Of a DNA stretch of 64,000 bases, positions 44,727 through 54,353 are shown one piece after another. Source of the stretch: Glutamicibacter sp. MNS18 (GTDB taxonomy: Bacteria > Actinomycetota > Actinomycetes > Actinomycetales > Micrococcaceae); NCBI RefSeq assembly GCF_026107515.2, contig NZ_JAPCHW010000016.1, positions 1 to 64,000 on the forward strand, in the 5' to 3' direction. The first letter of the stretch is position 1; each line of letters opens with the position of its first letter. A program made the position numbers and the translations under genes. Below the pieces are notes generated by a model. It did not search any database, was not told the origin of the DNA, and saw only the letters and a program-made list of their open reading frames with translations.

Positions 44727-47700
44727 ATGTTTGAAAAGATCCTGGTAGCAAACCGCGGTGAGATCGCCATCCGTGCTTTCCGCGCTTCCAACGAGCTCGA
44801 GGCAAAAACCGTTGCCGTCTACCCCTACGAAGACCGCAACTCGATTCACCGGCAAAAGGCCGACGAGGCCTACCGTATTGGTGAAGAAGGTCACCCCGTA
44901 CGTGCCTACCTGGACATAGAGGAAGTTATCCGCGTCGCCAAGGAAGCCGGCGCGGACGCCATCTACCCGGGGTACGGATTCCTCAGCGAGAATCCGGAGC
45001 TCTCCCGTGCCGCCGCCGAGAACGGGATCAAGTTCATCGGCCCCTCGGCCGATGTGCTGGAACTGGCAGGAAACAAGGTGGCTGCGCTCAAGGCCGCCCG
45101 CGAGGCCGGTATCCCGGTCCTGGCTTCCACCGAGCCCAGCGATGATGTTCCCTGGCTGCTGGCGGAGGCAGAGAAGATCGGCTTCCCGATCTTCGTCAAG
45201 GCTGTCGCCGGTGGTGGCGGACGCGGTATGCGCCGGGTGGACCGGCGTGAGGACCTGGACGAGTCGCTGAACGCGGCCATGCGCGAAGCCGGATCCGCCT
45301 TCGGAGACCCCACGGTCTTCCTGGAACAGGCCGTGTTGCGCCCTCGCCACATCGAGGTGCAGATCCTGGCCGACGAGCACGGCAACGTGGTGCACCTGCA
45401 CGAGCGCGACTGCTCGCTGCAGCGGCGCCACCAGAAAGTCGTGGAGATCGCCCCGGCCCCGAATCTGGACGATTCAATCCGCCAGGCGCTGTTCCGCGAC
45501 GCCGTCAAGTTCGCCAAGGCCCTGGGCTACCAGAACGCCGGCACCGTCGAGTTCCTGGTGGACACCGTCGGTGAGCGCGCCGGACAGCACGTGTTCATCG
45601 AAATGAACCCGCGCATCCAGGTGGAGCACACGGTGACCGAGGAAGTCACCGACATCGACCTGGTGCAGGCGCAGATGCGGGTGGCCTCCGGCGCCACTCT
45701 CGATGAGCTGGGCATTCGCCAGGAGGACATCCAGGTCCGTGGCTGGGCCTTGCAGTCCCGCATCACCACCGAGGATCCTGCCAACGGTTTCCGCCCGGAC
45801 GTGGGCACCATTACCGTGTACCGGTCCGCTGGCGGTTCGGGGGTGCGCCTGGATGGCGGCACCGTGTACACCGGGGCCGAGATCTCCCCGCACTTCGATT
45901 CGATGCTCGTCAAGCTCACCTGCCGTGGCCGCGACTTCGCCACCGCGGTGTCCCGCGCCCGGCGGGCCCTGGCCGAATTCCGCATCCGCGGGGTGGCCAC
46001 GAACATCTCCTTCATCCAGAACGTGCTGGGCGACCCGGAATTCCTGGCCGGCAACGTGGCCACCGACTTCATCGACAAGCGTCCGGAGCTGCTTACCGCC
46101 AACCAGTCGCAGGACCGCGGCACCAAGGCGTTGAACTACCTGGCCGCGGTGACCGTCAACCAGCCGAACGGGCCGCGTGTCGAGGGTATCGACCCGCGCA
46201 AGAAGCTGCCGGCCTTCCCCGGGGACAAGGCCTCCGAACCGGAGCGTTCGCCCTTCGACGGTCCGTCGCAGACCGAGCAGCCGCCGGCCGGCTGGCGCCA
46301 GGTGCTGCTGGAAAAGGGGCCGGAAGGTTTCGCCCAGGCGTTGCGGCAGTCCACCGCCGTGGCGGTGACCGATACGTCCTTCCGCGACGCGCACCAGTCG
46401 CTGCTGGCCACCCGGGTGCGTACCCGTGACCTGCTGCACGCCGCACCGGCCTACGCCCACGTGCTGCCGCAGCTGTTCTCGATGGAAGCCTGGGGCGGGG
46501 CCACCTACGACGTATCCCTGCGGTTCCTGGGCGAGGATCCGTGGAAGCGCCTGGAACTGCTGCGTGCCGAGCTGCCGAACATCCCGCTGCAGATGCTGCT
46601 GCGAGGCCGTAACACGGTGGGCTACACCCCGTACCCGACCGAGGTCACCGACGTGTTCGTGGCCGAGGCCGCCAAGGCCGGCATCGACATCTTCCGTATC
46701 TTCGACGCGCTGAACGACATCGAGCAGATGACCCCGGCGATCAAGGCCGTGCGTGCCACCGGGACCGCGGTGGCCGAGGTGGCCCTGTGCTACACCGGCA
46801 ACCTGCTCGACGCCAACGAGAAGCTCTACACCCTGGATTACTACCTGGAGCTGGCGCAGAAGATCGTGGATGCCGGGGCGCATATCCTGGCGATCAAGGA
46901 CATGGCCGGGCTGCTGCGTCCGGCCGCGGCCAAGCTGCTGGTCAGCGCGCTGCGCGAACGTTTCGATGTGCCGGTGCACCTGCATACCCACGACACCGCC
47001 GGTGGCCAGCTGGCCACCTTGATGGCCGCGGTGGATGCCGGGGTGGATGCGGTGGACGTGGCCAGTGCCGCGATCGCCGGGACCACCTCCCAGCCTTCGG
47101 CCTCGGCCCTGGTGGCCGCGCTGGAGAACACCGAGCGCGATACCGGGATCCCGCTGGAGGCCGTGGCCTCCCTGGAACCCTACTGGGAAGCGGTCCGAGC
47201 GATGTACAAGCCGTTCGAGTCCGGGCTGCCGGCCCCGACCGGACGCGTCTACCAGCACGAGATCCCCGGCGGCCAGCTCTCGAATCTGCGCCAGCAGGCC
47301 ATCGCGCTGGGCCTGGGGGAGCGCTTCGAGGCGATCGAGTCGATGTACGCCTCGGTGAACGCGATGCTGGGCAACCTGGTCAAGGTGACCCCTTCCTCCA
47401 AGGTGGTGGGCGACCTGGCCCTGCAACTGGTCGGTTCCGGGGTGGCCGCGGCCGACTTCGAGGCCAACCCGCAGAACTACGACATCCCGGACTCGGTCAT
47501 CCAGTTCCTCTCCGGGGAACTGGGCGACCCTCCGGGCGGCTGGCCGGAACCGTTCCGCACCAAGGCCCTGCAGGGCCGGACCGTGCGCCCGCAGGTGGAG
47601 GATCTCTCCGAACAGGATTCCGCGGCCCTGCATGCGGATTCGGCCACCGTGCGTGCCACGCTTAACCGGCTGCTGTTCGCCGGCCCGACCCGCGACTACG

Positions 47701-48179
47701 AGTCCAGCGTCGAGAACTACGGCGACCTGTCGATCCTGCATACCCGCGACTACCTCTACGGCCTGGTGCCGGGCTTCGAGCATGTGGTCTCGCTGGGCAA
47801 GGGCGTGCGCCTGCTGGTCAAGCTGGTCTCGATCTCCGAGCCGGATGAGAAGGGCATGCGGTCGGTGGTGGTCACCCTCAACGGCCAGCAGCGCCAGTTG
47901 CTGGCCCGCGACGAATCGGTGGAATCCACCGTCAAGACCGCGCCGAAGGCCGATCCGAACAACAAGGGACATGTTGCCGCCCCGTTCGCCGGGGCCGTGA
48001 CCGTGGCCGTGCAGGCCGGGGACTGGGTGGAAGCCGGGCAATCGGTGGCAACCATCGAGGCCATGAAGATGGAGGCCGGAATCACCGCCAACGTCTCGGG
48101 CACGGTTTCCGAGGTCACCCTGGATGGCACCAGCCAGGTCCAGGGTGGCGACCTGCTGCTGGTCATCAAGCCGGAGTAG
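44727..48179 (+). CDS. pyc: pyruvate carboxylase
   Basis: Carboxylates pyruvate to oxaloacetate with biotin and ATP, the anaplerotic entry to the citric acid cycle. Seen: 1150 residues in one chain; biotin carboxylase domain (KILVANRGEIAIRAFRA; ATP-grasp glycine loop KAVAGGGGRGMRRV; FIEMNPRIQVEHTVTEEVTD), carboxyltransferase domain (VTDTSFRDAHQSLLATRVRT; DIFRIFDALND; HTHDTAGGQLATLMAAVDAG), and the C-terminal biotinyl domain with the modified Lys in IEAMKMEAGIT. Length is normal. It supplies oxaloacetate for methylcitrate synthase as well. A GntR-type palindrome lies upstream and a strong terminator downstream. Confidence 0.97.
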   Translation: MFEKILVANRGEIAIRAFRASNELEAKTVAVYPYEDRNSIHRQKADEAYRIGEEGHPVRAYLDIEEVIRVAKEAGADAIYPGYGFLSENPELSRAAAENGIKFIGPSADVLELAGNKVAALKAAREAGIPVLASTEPSDDVPWLLAEAEKIGFPIFVKAVAGGGGRGMRRVDRREDLDESLNAAMREAGSAFGDPTVFLEQAVLRPRHIEVQILADEHGNVVHLHERDCSLQRRHQKVVEIAPAPNLDDSIRQALFRDAVKFAKALGYQNAGTVEFLVDTVGERAGQHVFIEMNPRIQVEHTVTEEVTDIDLVQAQMRVASGATLDELGIRQEDIQVRGWALQSRITTEDPANGFRPDVGTITVYRSAGGSGVRLDGGTVYTGAEISPHFDSMLVKLTCRGRDFATAVSRARRALAEFRIRGVATNISFIQNVLGDPEFLAGNVATDFIDKRPELLTANQSQDRGTKALNYLAAVTVNQPNGPRVEGIDPRKKLPAFPGDKASEPERSPFDGPSQTEQPPAGWRQVLLEKGPEGFAQALRQSTAVAVTDTSFRDAHQSLLATRVRTRDLLHAAPAYAHVLPQLFSMEAWGGATYDVSLRFLGEDPWKRLELLRAELPNIPLQMLLRGRNTVGYTPYPTEVTDVFVAEAAKAGIDIFRIFDALNDIEQMTPAIKAVRATGTAVAEVALCYTGNLLDANEKLYTLDYYLELAQKIVDAGAHILAIKDMAGLLRPAAAKLLVSALRERFDVPVHLHTHDTAGGQLATLMAAVDAGVDAVDVASAAIAGTTSQPSASALVAALENTERDTGIPLEAVASLEPYWEAVRAMYKPFESGLPAPTGRVYQHEIPGGQLSNLRQQAIALGLGERFEAIESMYASVNAMLGNLVKVTPSSKVVGDLALQLVGSGVAAADFEANPQNYDIPDSVIQFLSGELGDPPGGWPEPFRTKALQGRTVRPQVEDLSEQDSAALHADSATVRATLNRLLFAGPTRDYESSVENYGDLSILHTRDYLYGLVPGFEHVVSLGKGVRLLVKLVSISEPDEKGMRSVVVTLNGQQRQLLARDESVESTVKTAPKADPNNKGHVAAPFAGAVTVAVQAGDWVEAGQSVATIEAMKMEAGITANVSGTVSEVTLDGTSQVQGGDLLLVIKPE

Positions 48180-48202
48180 CCGCCGGCGGGAACATCGCGG
48201 AC

Positions 48203-48241
48203 CCCAGGGGCCGGTGGCGCTTGGCGTCACCGGCCCCTGGG
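48203..48241 (+). terminator. intrinsic terminator after pyc, 14-bp perfect stem
   Basis: The arms cccaggggccggtg and caccggcccctggg pair exactly around an 11-base loop, 23 bases after the pyc stop. No T run follows. Confidence 0.75.
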
Positions 48242-48306
48242 CCGTTCGGGCTACAGTGGAAGCCGGCCACCAGATGGCTGCGGTCCCAGAACGAAGGAGT
48301 CAGTTG

Positions 48307-48855
48307 ATGGGGTGGATACCCAAACCCGGATCAGGTACCCGTGCCGCCACAGGCCGCGCAGCGCAGCTTGGCGCGCAGGTGGCCGAACGCCATCCCGAGC
48401 TCGGGGTCTTGCTGTTCGGACTCGACGCGGACCTGGATCCGCAGCGGCTACGGGTGCGGTTGGCGGCCCAGCTGGCCGAGGTGGGGGTCACCTGCCGGAT
48501 CTCGGTGGCCGGCCCCAACCGGGTGCAGGCGGTGCTATCCGGGGCGATGCCCCGGCAGGGGCAGGTGCTGGTGGTGCTGGCCCGCAGTGACCAGACGGCT
48601 CAGGACCGGCTGATGGATCTGGTGGAGTGGCTCATCGCCAACGGGCGTGAACCGCTGGCCAGGCACCTGGTGTTCGTGCCGGTGGGGCCGAGCCGGACAG
48701 TGGCCGGGTCCTTCCCCTTCCGGCACGTGCCCCTGGCCACCCTGGAACCGGGTTTAACGGCCCGAGGCGGTGCGCCAGGTAGCTGGCGCACCGCCTCGGG
48801 ACAGCGCGAGCAGTTGCTGCTCGCGGTGCTGGATCAGGCCCTGGGCTTGGAGTAG
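48307..48855 (+). CDS. hypothetical protein
   Basis: Not recognised. Seen: 182 residues from an ATG with aaggag 7 bases upstream; no membrane segment, no cysteine cluster. The sequence alternates strands and helices (ELGVLLFGLDADLDPQRLRV; TCRISVAGPNRVQAVLSGAM; VLVVLARSDQTAQDRLMDLV), compatible with a small alpha/beta fold. Its last 22 bases overlap the end of the acyl-CoA ligase gene on the other strand. Longer frames upstream run through the pyc terminator and are rejected. Confidence 0.65.
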   Translation: MGWIPKPGSGTRAATGRAAQLGAQVAERHPELGVLLFGLDADLDPQRLRVRLAAQLAEVGVTCRISVAGPNRVQAVLSGAMPRQGQVLVVLARSDQTAQDRLMDLVEWLIANGREPLARHLVFVPVGPSRTVAGSFPFRHVPLATLEPGLTARGGAPGSWRTASGQREQLLLAVLDQALGLE

Positions 48856-50639
48856 ATCTCCTCCACCACGGATTCGAAATCGCTGAGCACCTTGGCCCGC
48901 TTGATCTTCATCGACGGTGTCAGGTGGCCGGACTCCTCGGTGAAGTCCTGCTCCACGATCCGGAACTCCTTGATCTGCTCGGCACGCGAAACCGATTCAT
49001 TGGCCTTGTCGATGAGCTTCTGCAGGGATTCGCGCACCTGGTCCAGGCGCACCACCTCGTCCATCGGCATCGCCTTGTTCTGCTGGTGGCGTTCCAGCCA
49101 GCCCGGCACCGCTTCGGGATCCAGGGTGATCAGTGCGGAAATGAACGGGCGGTTGTCGCCGAGCACCACGCACTGGGAGACCAGCGCATCGGCGCGGATC
49201 TGGTCCTCTAGCAGGGCCGGAACCACGTTCTTGCCGCTGGCGGTGACGATGATTTCCTTCTTGCGTCCGGTGATCCGCAGGAACCCGTCCTCGTCGAGTT
49301 CGCCGATGTCGCCGGTATGGAACCAGCCATCGGTGAAGGACTCCTCCTGCAGTTCCGGGCGGTTGTAGTAGCCGCGCATCACGCAGATGCCCTTGGCCAG
49401 GATCTCGCCGTCGGCGGAGATCCTCACGGCATTGCCCGGCAGGGGCTTGCCCACGGTGCCGATCTTGATCTTCTTCAGCGTGTTCACGGTGACCGGCGCG
49501 GTGGTCTCGGTCAGCCCGTAGCCCTCGAGCACGGTCAGCCCGATGCCGTGGAAGAAGTGGCCCAGGCGTTCACCGAGCGGGCCACCGCCGGAGACCGCAT
49601 GGCGGACATTGCCGCCCATGGCGGTGCGCAGCTTCGAATAGACCAGTACGTCGAACAGCTTGTGCTTGAGCTTCAGGCCCAGCGGGACCTTGCCCTCCTG
49701 CTCGGCCCTGGAGTAGGCCACCGCGGTATCGGCCGCGGCGTGGAAGATCTTGCCCTTGCCCGCGTCCTCGGCCTTGAGCATCGCCGAATTGTAGACCTTC
49801 TCGAAAACCCGTGGCACCGCCAGGATGAAGTTCGGCTTGAAGGACTGCAGGTCCTCCAGCAGGTGCTTGACGTCTTGGGTATGGCCGGTACGGCAGGCGG
49901 CGGCGACATTGACCACCGAGATGTACCGGGCGAAGACGTGGGCCAGCGGCAGGAACATGATGGTCGAAGCGCCGGGGTACACCGCCTCGGGCAGTTCGGC
50001 GACGGCGTTCTCCGCCAGCTCCACGAAGTTGCCGTGGGTCAGCTCGCAACCCTTGGGGCGCCCGGTGGTGCCCGAGGTGTAGATGATCGTTGCCAGGTCG
50101 CGCAGGCCCGCGGCGCTGCGCCGGGCCTCCAACTGCTCGTCGTCCACCGACTTCCCGGCCTCGCGCAGTTCATCCAACCCGCCCTCGAACTGCCAGACAT
50201 GCTCCACGGTTTCCAACTGCTCCTGGTGCACCGCCTGGCGCACCACGTTCTCGTGGTTCGGGGACTCGACCACAATCGCGTGGGCTCCGGAATCGCCCAG
50301 GATCCAGGCCACCTGGGCGGGGGAGGAGGTTTCGTAGATCGGCACGGTCACGCAGCCGGCAAACCAGATGGCGAAGTCCACCAGCGTCCACTCGTATTTG
50401 GTGCGGGCCATCAGCCCGATGCGCCCGCCGGGTTCGATGCCCTTGGCGATGAATCCCTTGGCGATGGCGCCGGCGTCGGCGGCAAACTGCGAGGCGGTGA
50501 CATTCTGCCAGTTGCCGTCGGGCTGCGGCTTGGAGAACAATGCCGGGTTGGCAGCGGAATTCGCATGCCGCAGCAGCAGGTCGGTGATGTTGGACTGTTC
50601 CGGGCTGTGGATGCGAAGGGGGGTGCTGTACTCGAGCAT
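48834..50639 (-). CDS. long-chain fatty-acid CoA ligase, FadD15 type
   Basis: Activates long-chain fatty acids to acyl-CoA. Seen: 601 residues with the AMP-binding P-loop IIYTSGTTGRPKGCELTHGN, the LEGYGLTETTAPVTVNTLKK adenine-binding segment, GWFHTGDIGELDEDGFLRIT, and KEIIVTASGKNVVPALLED; the C-terminal Lys lies in TPSMKIKRAKV. The length and motif set match FadD15/FACS of mycobacteria, whose gene is also near plsC and aroG. No membrane helix. The promoter lies in the 100 bases above 50639. Confidence 0.93.
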   Translation of the reverse strand: MLEYSTPLRIHSPEQSNITDLLLRHANSAANPALFSKPQPDGNWQNVTASQFAADAGAIAKGFIAKGIEPGGRIGLMARTKYEWTLVDFAIWFAGCVTVPIYETSSPAQVAWILGDSGAHAIVVESPNHENVVRQAVHQEQLETVEHVWQFEGGLDELREAGKSVDDEQLEARRSAAGLRDLATIIYTSGTTGRPKGCELTHGNFVELAENAVAELPEAVYPGASTIMFLPLAHVFARYISVVNVAAACRTGHTQDVKHLLEDLQSFKPNFILAVPRVFEKVYNSAMLKAEDAGKGKIFHAAADTAVAYSRAEQEGKVPLGLKLKHKLFDVLVYSKLRTAMGGNVRHAVSGGGPLGERLGHFFHGIGLTVLEGYGLTETTAPVTVNTLKKIKIGTVGKPLPGNAVRISADGEILAKGICVMRGYYNRPELQEESFTDGWFHTGDIGELDEDGFLRITGRKKEIIVTASGKNVVPALLEDQIRADALVSQCVVLGDNRPFISALITLDPEAVPGWLERHQQNKAMPMDEVVRLDQVRESLQKLIDKANESVSRAEQIKEFRIVEQDFTEESGHLTPSMKIKRAKVLSDFESVVEEIYSKPRA

Positions 50640-50744
50640 CGGTTTTCACTCCTGACGTATGTGACCGAGGTAATCGCAGCGAGTGTGCTACGTCACAAGA
50701 TATTACTAGATAGTAACCCAGCGCCGACCTGTCGGCCAAGTCGG

Positions 50745-51224
50745 TTATACCCTGGCTCCATCATCCCCCGGATCACGGTGCTTGGGTAGCCTTCGGAACA
50801 ACATCGCCACGCCGACAAGTACCATCACCGCCAGCAGGGCGTAGAGGCTGCCGGGGGCATTGCGGAAAAACACCACGCACAGCAGCAGGCCCAGCGAGCC
50901 GCCGGCCACGGCCACCCACGACAGGGTCAGCACCGGGTCCCCGAACCCCAGCGCCGGGGGCTCCTCGGGTACAAACCCACCGTCGGACTCGGATTCCTCG
51001 ACCTCGTAGTCCCGTGGCCCACGGGCCAACGGGCCGGTATTAAACAGGTCATGCAGCGTCTTCTCGCGATCGGCGGCCGTGGGTTCATGGGGGACGGGGC
51101 CGGCGTCGGGTTTCTCCTCCGGTACGGCATCCGGGTCGGCCGGCGGACCCTGCTGGAGCCGGGCCACCAGGTCATCCCACTGCGGATCGGGGGTGTTGGA
51201 CGGGGTCTGGTCTTTCTGGTTCAC
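50745..51224 (-). CDS. small membrane protein with acidic cytoplasmic N-terminus
   Basis: Function unknown. Seen: 159 residues; a Pro/Asp/Glu-rich soluble N-terminal part of about 95 residues, then two membrane helices (LTLSWVAVAGGSLGLLLCVV and LYALLAVMVLVGVAMLF) and a short basic end. GTG start. It lies 7 bases after the esterase gene and is read with it. Confidence 0.75.
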   Translation of the reverse strand: MNQKDQTPSNTPDPQWDDLVARLQQGPPADPDAVPEEKPDAGPVPHEPTAADREKTLHDLFNTGPLARGPRDYEVEESESDGGFVPEEPPALGFGDPVLTLSWVAVAGGSLGLLLCVVFFRNAPGSLYALLAVMVLVGVAMLFRRLPKHRDPGDDGARV

Positions 51225-51231
51225 GAAAATC

Positions 51232-51966
51232 TCACTGCTGGTTGTTCGGGAGGTGGTCGGAGACGAACTGGATGGAGCGGTCGAAGATCAGCCGGGCGTC
51301 ATGATCCAGGGTGGCCACGTGCCGGCTGCGCGGCAGCGGGACACGGTCCAGTTCCGTGGCCGGGTCCAGGCCCTGCAGCAACGCCTGCACCGAGCGGTCC
51401 GAGACCACATTGTCCACCGCCGAACGGAAGAGCAGGATCGGGCAGTCCACCAGCGGCAACCGGGCGCGGGTCTGGGCAAAGAGGCGGTGCAACTGGGCCA
51501 CCCCGGCCACCGGGGTGCGTGGGTAGGCCTTCTCGTCGGCCCCTGGCAGGGCGATGTCGTTGCTGATCGGCGCGACCGAACGCAATACCGGGTGCAGGTA
51601 GCGGGCGTACGGTGCCACCGGGGAGTCGATGACAAGCCCGGGGTTGACCAGCAGCAACCCGGCCACCTGGCGGCGGGTGGCCAGATGCAGGGCCAGCGCC
51701 CCGCCCATCGACAGTCCGGCGACGAATACCACCGGGTGTGTGGCTGCCAGCCGGTCGAACGCCTGTTCGGTGGCCTGGATCCACCGGGCGTAGGGCACCC
51801 CGACCATGTCCTGCCAGCGGGTCTCATGCCCTGGCAGCACCGGGACCTCGGTGGCGAAGCCGGCCTCCTCCAATGCCCGCGCCCAGGGCAGCAACGCCGT
51901 GCGGGAGCCGGTGAACCCGTGGACCAGCAGTACCGCGGCGGCGGATGTCATGGAATCGTTGTGCAT
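51232..51966 (-). CDS. alpha/beta-hydrolase, carboxylesterase or monoacylglycerol lipase type
   Basis: Hydrolyses carboxylic esters, perhaps monoacylglycerols. Seen: 244 residues with VLLVHGFTGSRTALLPWARA at the oxyanion region, nucleophile elbow GLSMGGALALHLA, an Asp in LLFRSAVDNVVSD and the His in PRSRHVATLDHDARL, the complete triad pattern of Est30-like esterases. The ATG (51966) has aaagg 7 bases upstream. Divergent from plsC and in an operon with the small membrane protein; the nearby fadD and plsC genes suggest lipid turnover. Confidence 0.88.
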   Translation of the reverse strand: MHNDSMTSAAAVLLVHGFTGSRTALLPWARALEEAGFATEVPVLPGHETRWQDMVGVPYARWIQATEQAFDRLAATHPVVFVAGLSMGGALALHLATRRQVAGLLLVNPGLVIDSPVAPYARYLHPVLRSVAPISNDIALPGADEKAYPRTPVAGVAQLHRLFAQTRARLPLVDCPILLFRSAVDNVVSDRSVQALLQGLDPATELDRVPLPRSRHVATLDHDARLIFDRSIQFVSDHLPNNQQ

Positions 51967-52097
51967 CACAGGGCCTTTCTGTCACCCATTTACCTCGAGA
52001 CTAGTGCACAATGAGAAGGTATGAGCCACGCGTTCGGCGAACACCGGCCGGCTGATGCACCACCGATCCATCGCACACACCGAAGGAACCGACGAAC

Positions 52098-52763
52098 GTG
52101 TTGTATGACTTCCTCAAGAGGTTCGCAGTTCGGCCCTTGCTGAAGATCTTCTTCAGGATCGACCTGCAAGGGATGGAGAACGTCCCTCCGGACGGGGCGG
52201 CCATCCTGGCATCCAACCACCTGTCCGTTTCCGACTCGGTGTTCCTTCCCGCCGTGCTCGAGCGCCCCGTGATTTTCCTGGCCAAGGACGAGTACTTCAA
52301 CGGCAAGGGGCTCAAGGGCCGCTTCACCGCCTGGTTCTTCCGCAATATCAACCAGTTGCCGATGGACCGTTCCGGCGGGGCCAAATCCGCCCAGTCCCTG
52401 GCCAGTGCGAACCGTGCGCTGGCCGAGGGCAAGATCCTGGGCATCTACCCCGAGGGCACCCGTTCACCCGATGGCCGGCTGTATCGGGCCAAGCTCGGGG
52501 TCGCCAAGCTGGCCCTGGAAACCGGGGCCCCGGTGATCCCGGTGGCGATGGTCAACACCCACCGGGTCCAGCCCATCGGCCGGCGAATCCCGCGCCCCGG
52601 GCGCATCGGCATCCGCATCGGCGAACCCCTGGACTTCACCGACCGGGCCGGCCAGGTCAAGGACTCCCAGGTGTTGCGCCAGGTGGCCGACGAGATCCGC
52701 GAGGAGATCCAGAAGCTCTCCGGGCAGCAGTACGCGGATGTCTACGCCCCACGCAAACGCTGA
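52098..52763 (+). CDS. 1-acyl-sn-glycerol-3-phosphate acyltransferase (PlsC family)
   Basis: Adds the second acyl chain to lysophosphatidate or a related acceptor at the membrane. Seen: 221 residues with the acceptor-catalytic motif SNHLSVSD (NHxxxxD, near residue 40), FLAKDEYF, the phosphate-binding YPEGTRSPDGRLYRAKLGV and VIPVAMVNT. It has the PlsC length. GTG start with aaggaa 9 bases upstream. The last segment is amphipathic and may contact the membrane. Confidence 0.92.
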   Translation: MLYDFLKRFAVRPLLKIFFRIDLQGMENVPPDGAAILASNHLSVSDSVFLPAVLERPVIFLAKDEYFNGKGLKGRFTAWFFRNINQLPMDRSGGAKSAQSLASANRALAEGKILGIYPEGTRSPDGRLYRAKLGVAKLALETGAPVIPVAMVNTHRVQPIGRRIPRPGRIGIRIGEPLDFTDRAGQVKDSQVLRQVADEIREEIQKLSGQQYADVYAPRKR

Positions 52764-52870
52764 ATCCGCCCCCGGCGGCCGGCCAGGGGGAGGCGACCGG
52801 GCCGCAGTGTTACGGCGAACCGTTACATTCGCTGGGGCTCTTTGCCGCGAAGCGACGTAGACTTGTGAGG

Positions 52871-54259
52871 GTGACTGACGCATTCCGAACCCCACTGCCA
52901 GGCTCCTCCGTAGCCGGCCCCGCAACCGACCCAGACCTGGATATTTGGCGCAGCAAGCCGATCGCCCAGCAGCCGACCTGGAGCGAGCACGCGGACTATA
53001 GCTCCTCGATTGCCGAGCTGGGTTCGCGTCCCCCGCTGGTCTTCGCCGGCGAAGTCGACATCCTGCGTGAACGCCTGGCCGACGCGGCCCAGGGCAAGGC
53101 CTTCCTGCTCCAAGGCGGGGACTGCGCCGAGACCTTCGACGGGGCCACCGCCGACAAGATTTCCGCCCGCGTGCGCACCATCCTGCAGATGGCCGTTGTG
53201 CTGACCTACGGTGCCTCCATGCCGGTGATCAAGATGGGCCGGATGGCCGGGCAGTTCGCCAAGCCCCGCTCGTCGAACGACGAGACCCGCGATGGCATCA
53301 CCCTGCCGGCATTCCGCGGGGAGATCGTCAACGGATTCGATTTCACCCCCGAATCCCGTGCCCATGACCCCAAGCGCATGGTGCAGGCCTACAACACCTC
53401 GGCCGCGACCCTGAACCTGATCCGCGCCTTCACGCAGGGCGGCTTCGCCGACCTGCGCAGCGTGCATTCCTGGAACCAGGGCTTCATGGCCAACCCGGCA
53501 CACTCGGCCTACGAGCAGCTGGCCGGCGAAATCGATTCGGCCATGCGGTTCATGGTCGCCTGCGGTGCGGATTTCGAGGCGCTCAAGCGCACCGAGTTCT
53601 TCGCCAGCCATGAGGCGCTGTTGCTGGACTACGAGCGCGCACTGACCCGCACCGACTCGCGCACCGGCCAGCCCTACGACACCTCCGGCCACTTCCTGTG
53701 GATCGGCGAGCGGACCCGCCAGCTGGACCACGCCCACGTGGACTTCCTCTCCCGGGTACGCAACCCGATCGGTGTGAAGCTCGGCCCGAACACCTCGGCG
53801 GAAGATGCGCTGGCGTTGATCGAGAAGCTGGACCCGAACCGCGAACCGGGACGCCTGACCTTCATCACCCGCATGGGGGCCACGAACATCCGTGAGAAGC
53901 TGCCGAACCTGGTCCGGAAGGTCACCGAATCCGGTGCCCAGGTGCTGTGGGTGACCGACCCGATGCACGGGAACACCGTGACCAGCCAGAACGGTTACAA
54001 GACCCGCAACTTCGCCGACGTGATGGACGAGGTCCGCGGCTTCTTCGAGGTGCACGACGCACTGGGCACGATCCCCGGCGGTGTGCATGTGGAGATGACC
54101 GGCGACGACGTGGCCGAGTGCCTCGGCGGCGCCGATCCGATTCGCGAAGAGGACTTCGACTCGCTCTACGAGTCGGTCTGCGACCCGCGGCTGAACCACC
54201 GCCAGTCCCTGGAGATGGCCTTCCTGATCTCCACCGCATTGAAGACGCGCCGCAGCTAG
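52871..54259 (+). CDS. aroG: class II 3-deoxy-7-phosphoheptulonate synthase (DAHP synthase)
   Basis: First step of the shikimate pathway, joining phosphoenolpyruvate and erythrose 4-phosphate. Seen: about 462 residues of the plant-like class II type, with FLLQGGDCAETFDG, GRMAGQFAKPRSSNDETRDG, VHSWNQGF, GVKLGPNTSAEDAL, FITRMGATNIREKLP and VTDPMHGNTVTSQNGYKTRN. No class I motif is present. The GTG at 52871 fits a leaderless start with tagact at 52858-52863; a GTG at 52865 is the alternative. It is convergent with the PASTA kinase, as aroG is close to pknL in mycobacteria. Confidence 0.95.
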   Translation: MTDAFRTPLPGSSVAGPATDPDLDIWRSKPIAQQPTWSEHADYSSSIAELGSRPPLVFAGEVDILRERLADAAQGKAFLLQGGDCAETFDGATADKISARVRTILQMAVVLTYGASMPVIKMGRMAGQFAKPRSSNDETRDGITLPAFRGEIVNGFDFTPESRAHDPKRMVQAYNTSAATLNLIRAFTQGGFADLRSVHSWNQGFMANPAHSAYEQLAGEIDSAMRFMVACGADFEALKRTEFFASHEALLLDYERALTRTDSRTGQPYDTSGHFLWIGERTRQLDHAHVDFLSRVRNPIGVKLGPNTSAEDALALIEKLDPNREPGRLTFITRMGATNIREKLPNLVRKVTESGAQVLWVTDPMHGNTVTSQNGYKTRNFADVMDEVRGFFEVHDALGTIPGGVHVEMTGDDVAECLGGADPIREEDFDSLYESVCDPRLNHRQSLEMAFLISTALKTRRS

Positions 54260-54271
54260 CCCCGGCCAAGA

Positions 54272-54314
54272 CCAAGGCCCCTTCCACCCAGACACCGGGT
54301 GGAAGGGGCCTTGG
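54272..54314. terminator. bidirectional terminator, perfect 18-bp stem
   Basis: The arms ccaaggccccttccaccc and gggtggaaggggccttgg pair without mismatch around the loop agacacc. It stands 12 bases after the aroG stop and 39 bases after the stop of the minus-strand kinase, so it can end both transcripts. This is the longest perfect stem in the window. Confidence 0.85.
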
Positions 54315-54353
54315 CGTTAAACCGTCATCCGGTACAGCACACGGGCCGGGGGA

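Noticed and set aside
45474-48230. 918-codon minus-strand frame opposite pyc
   Set aside because: Antisense of pyruvate carboxylase; it shows the His/Gln/Gly-rich pattern typical of reversed high-GC genes.
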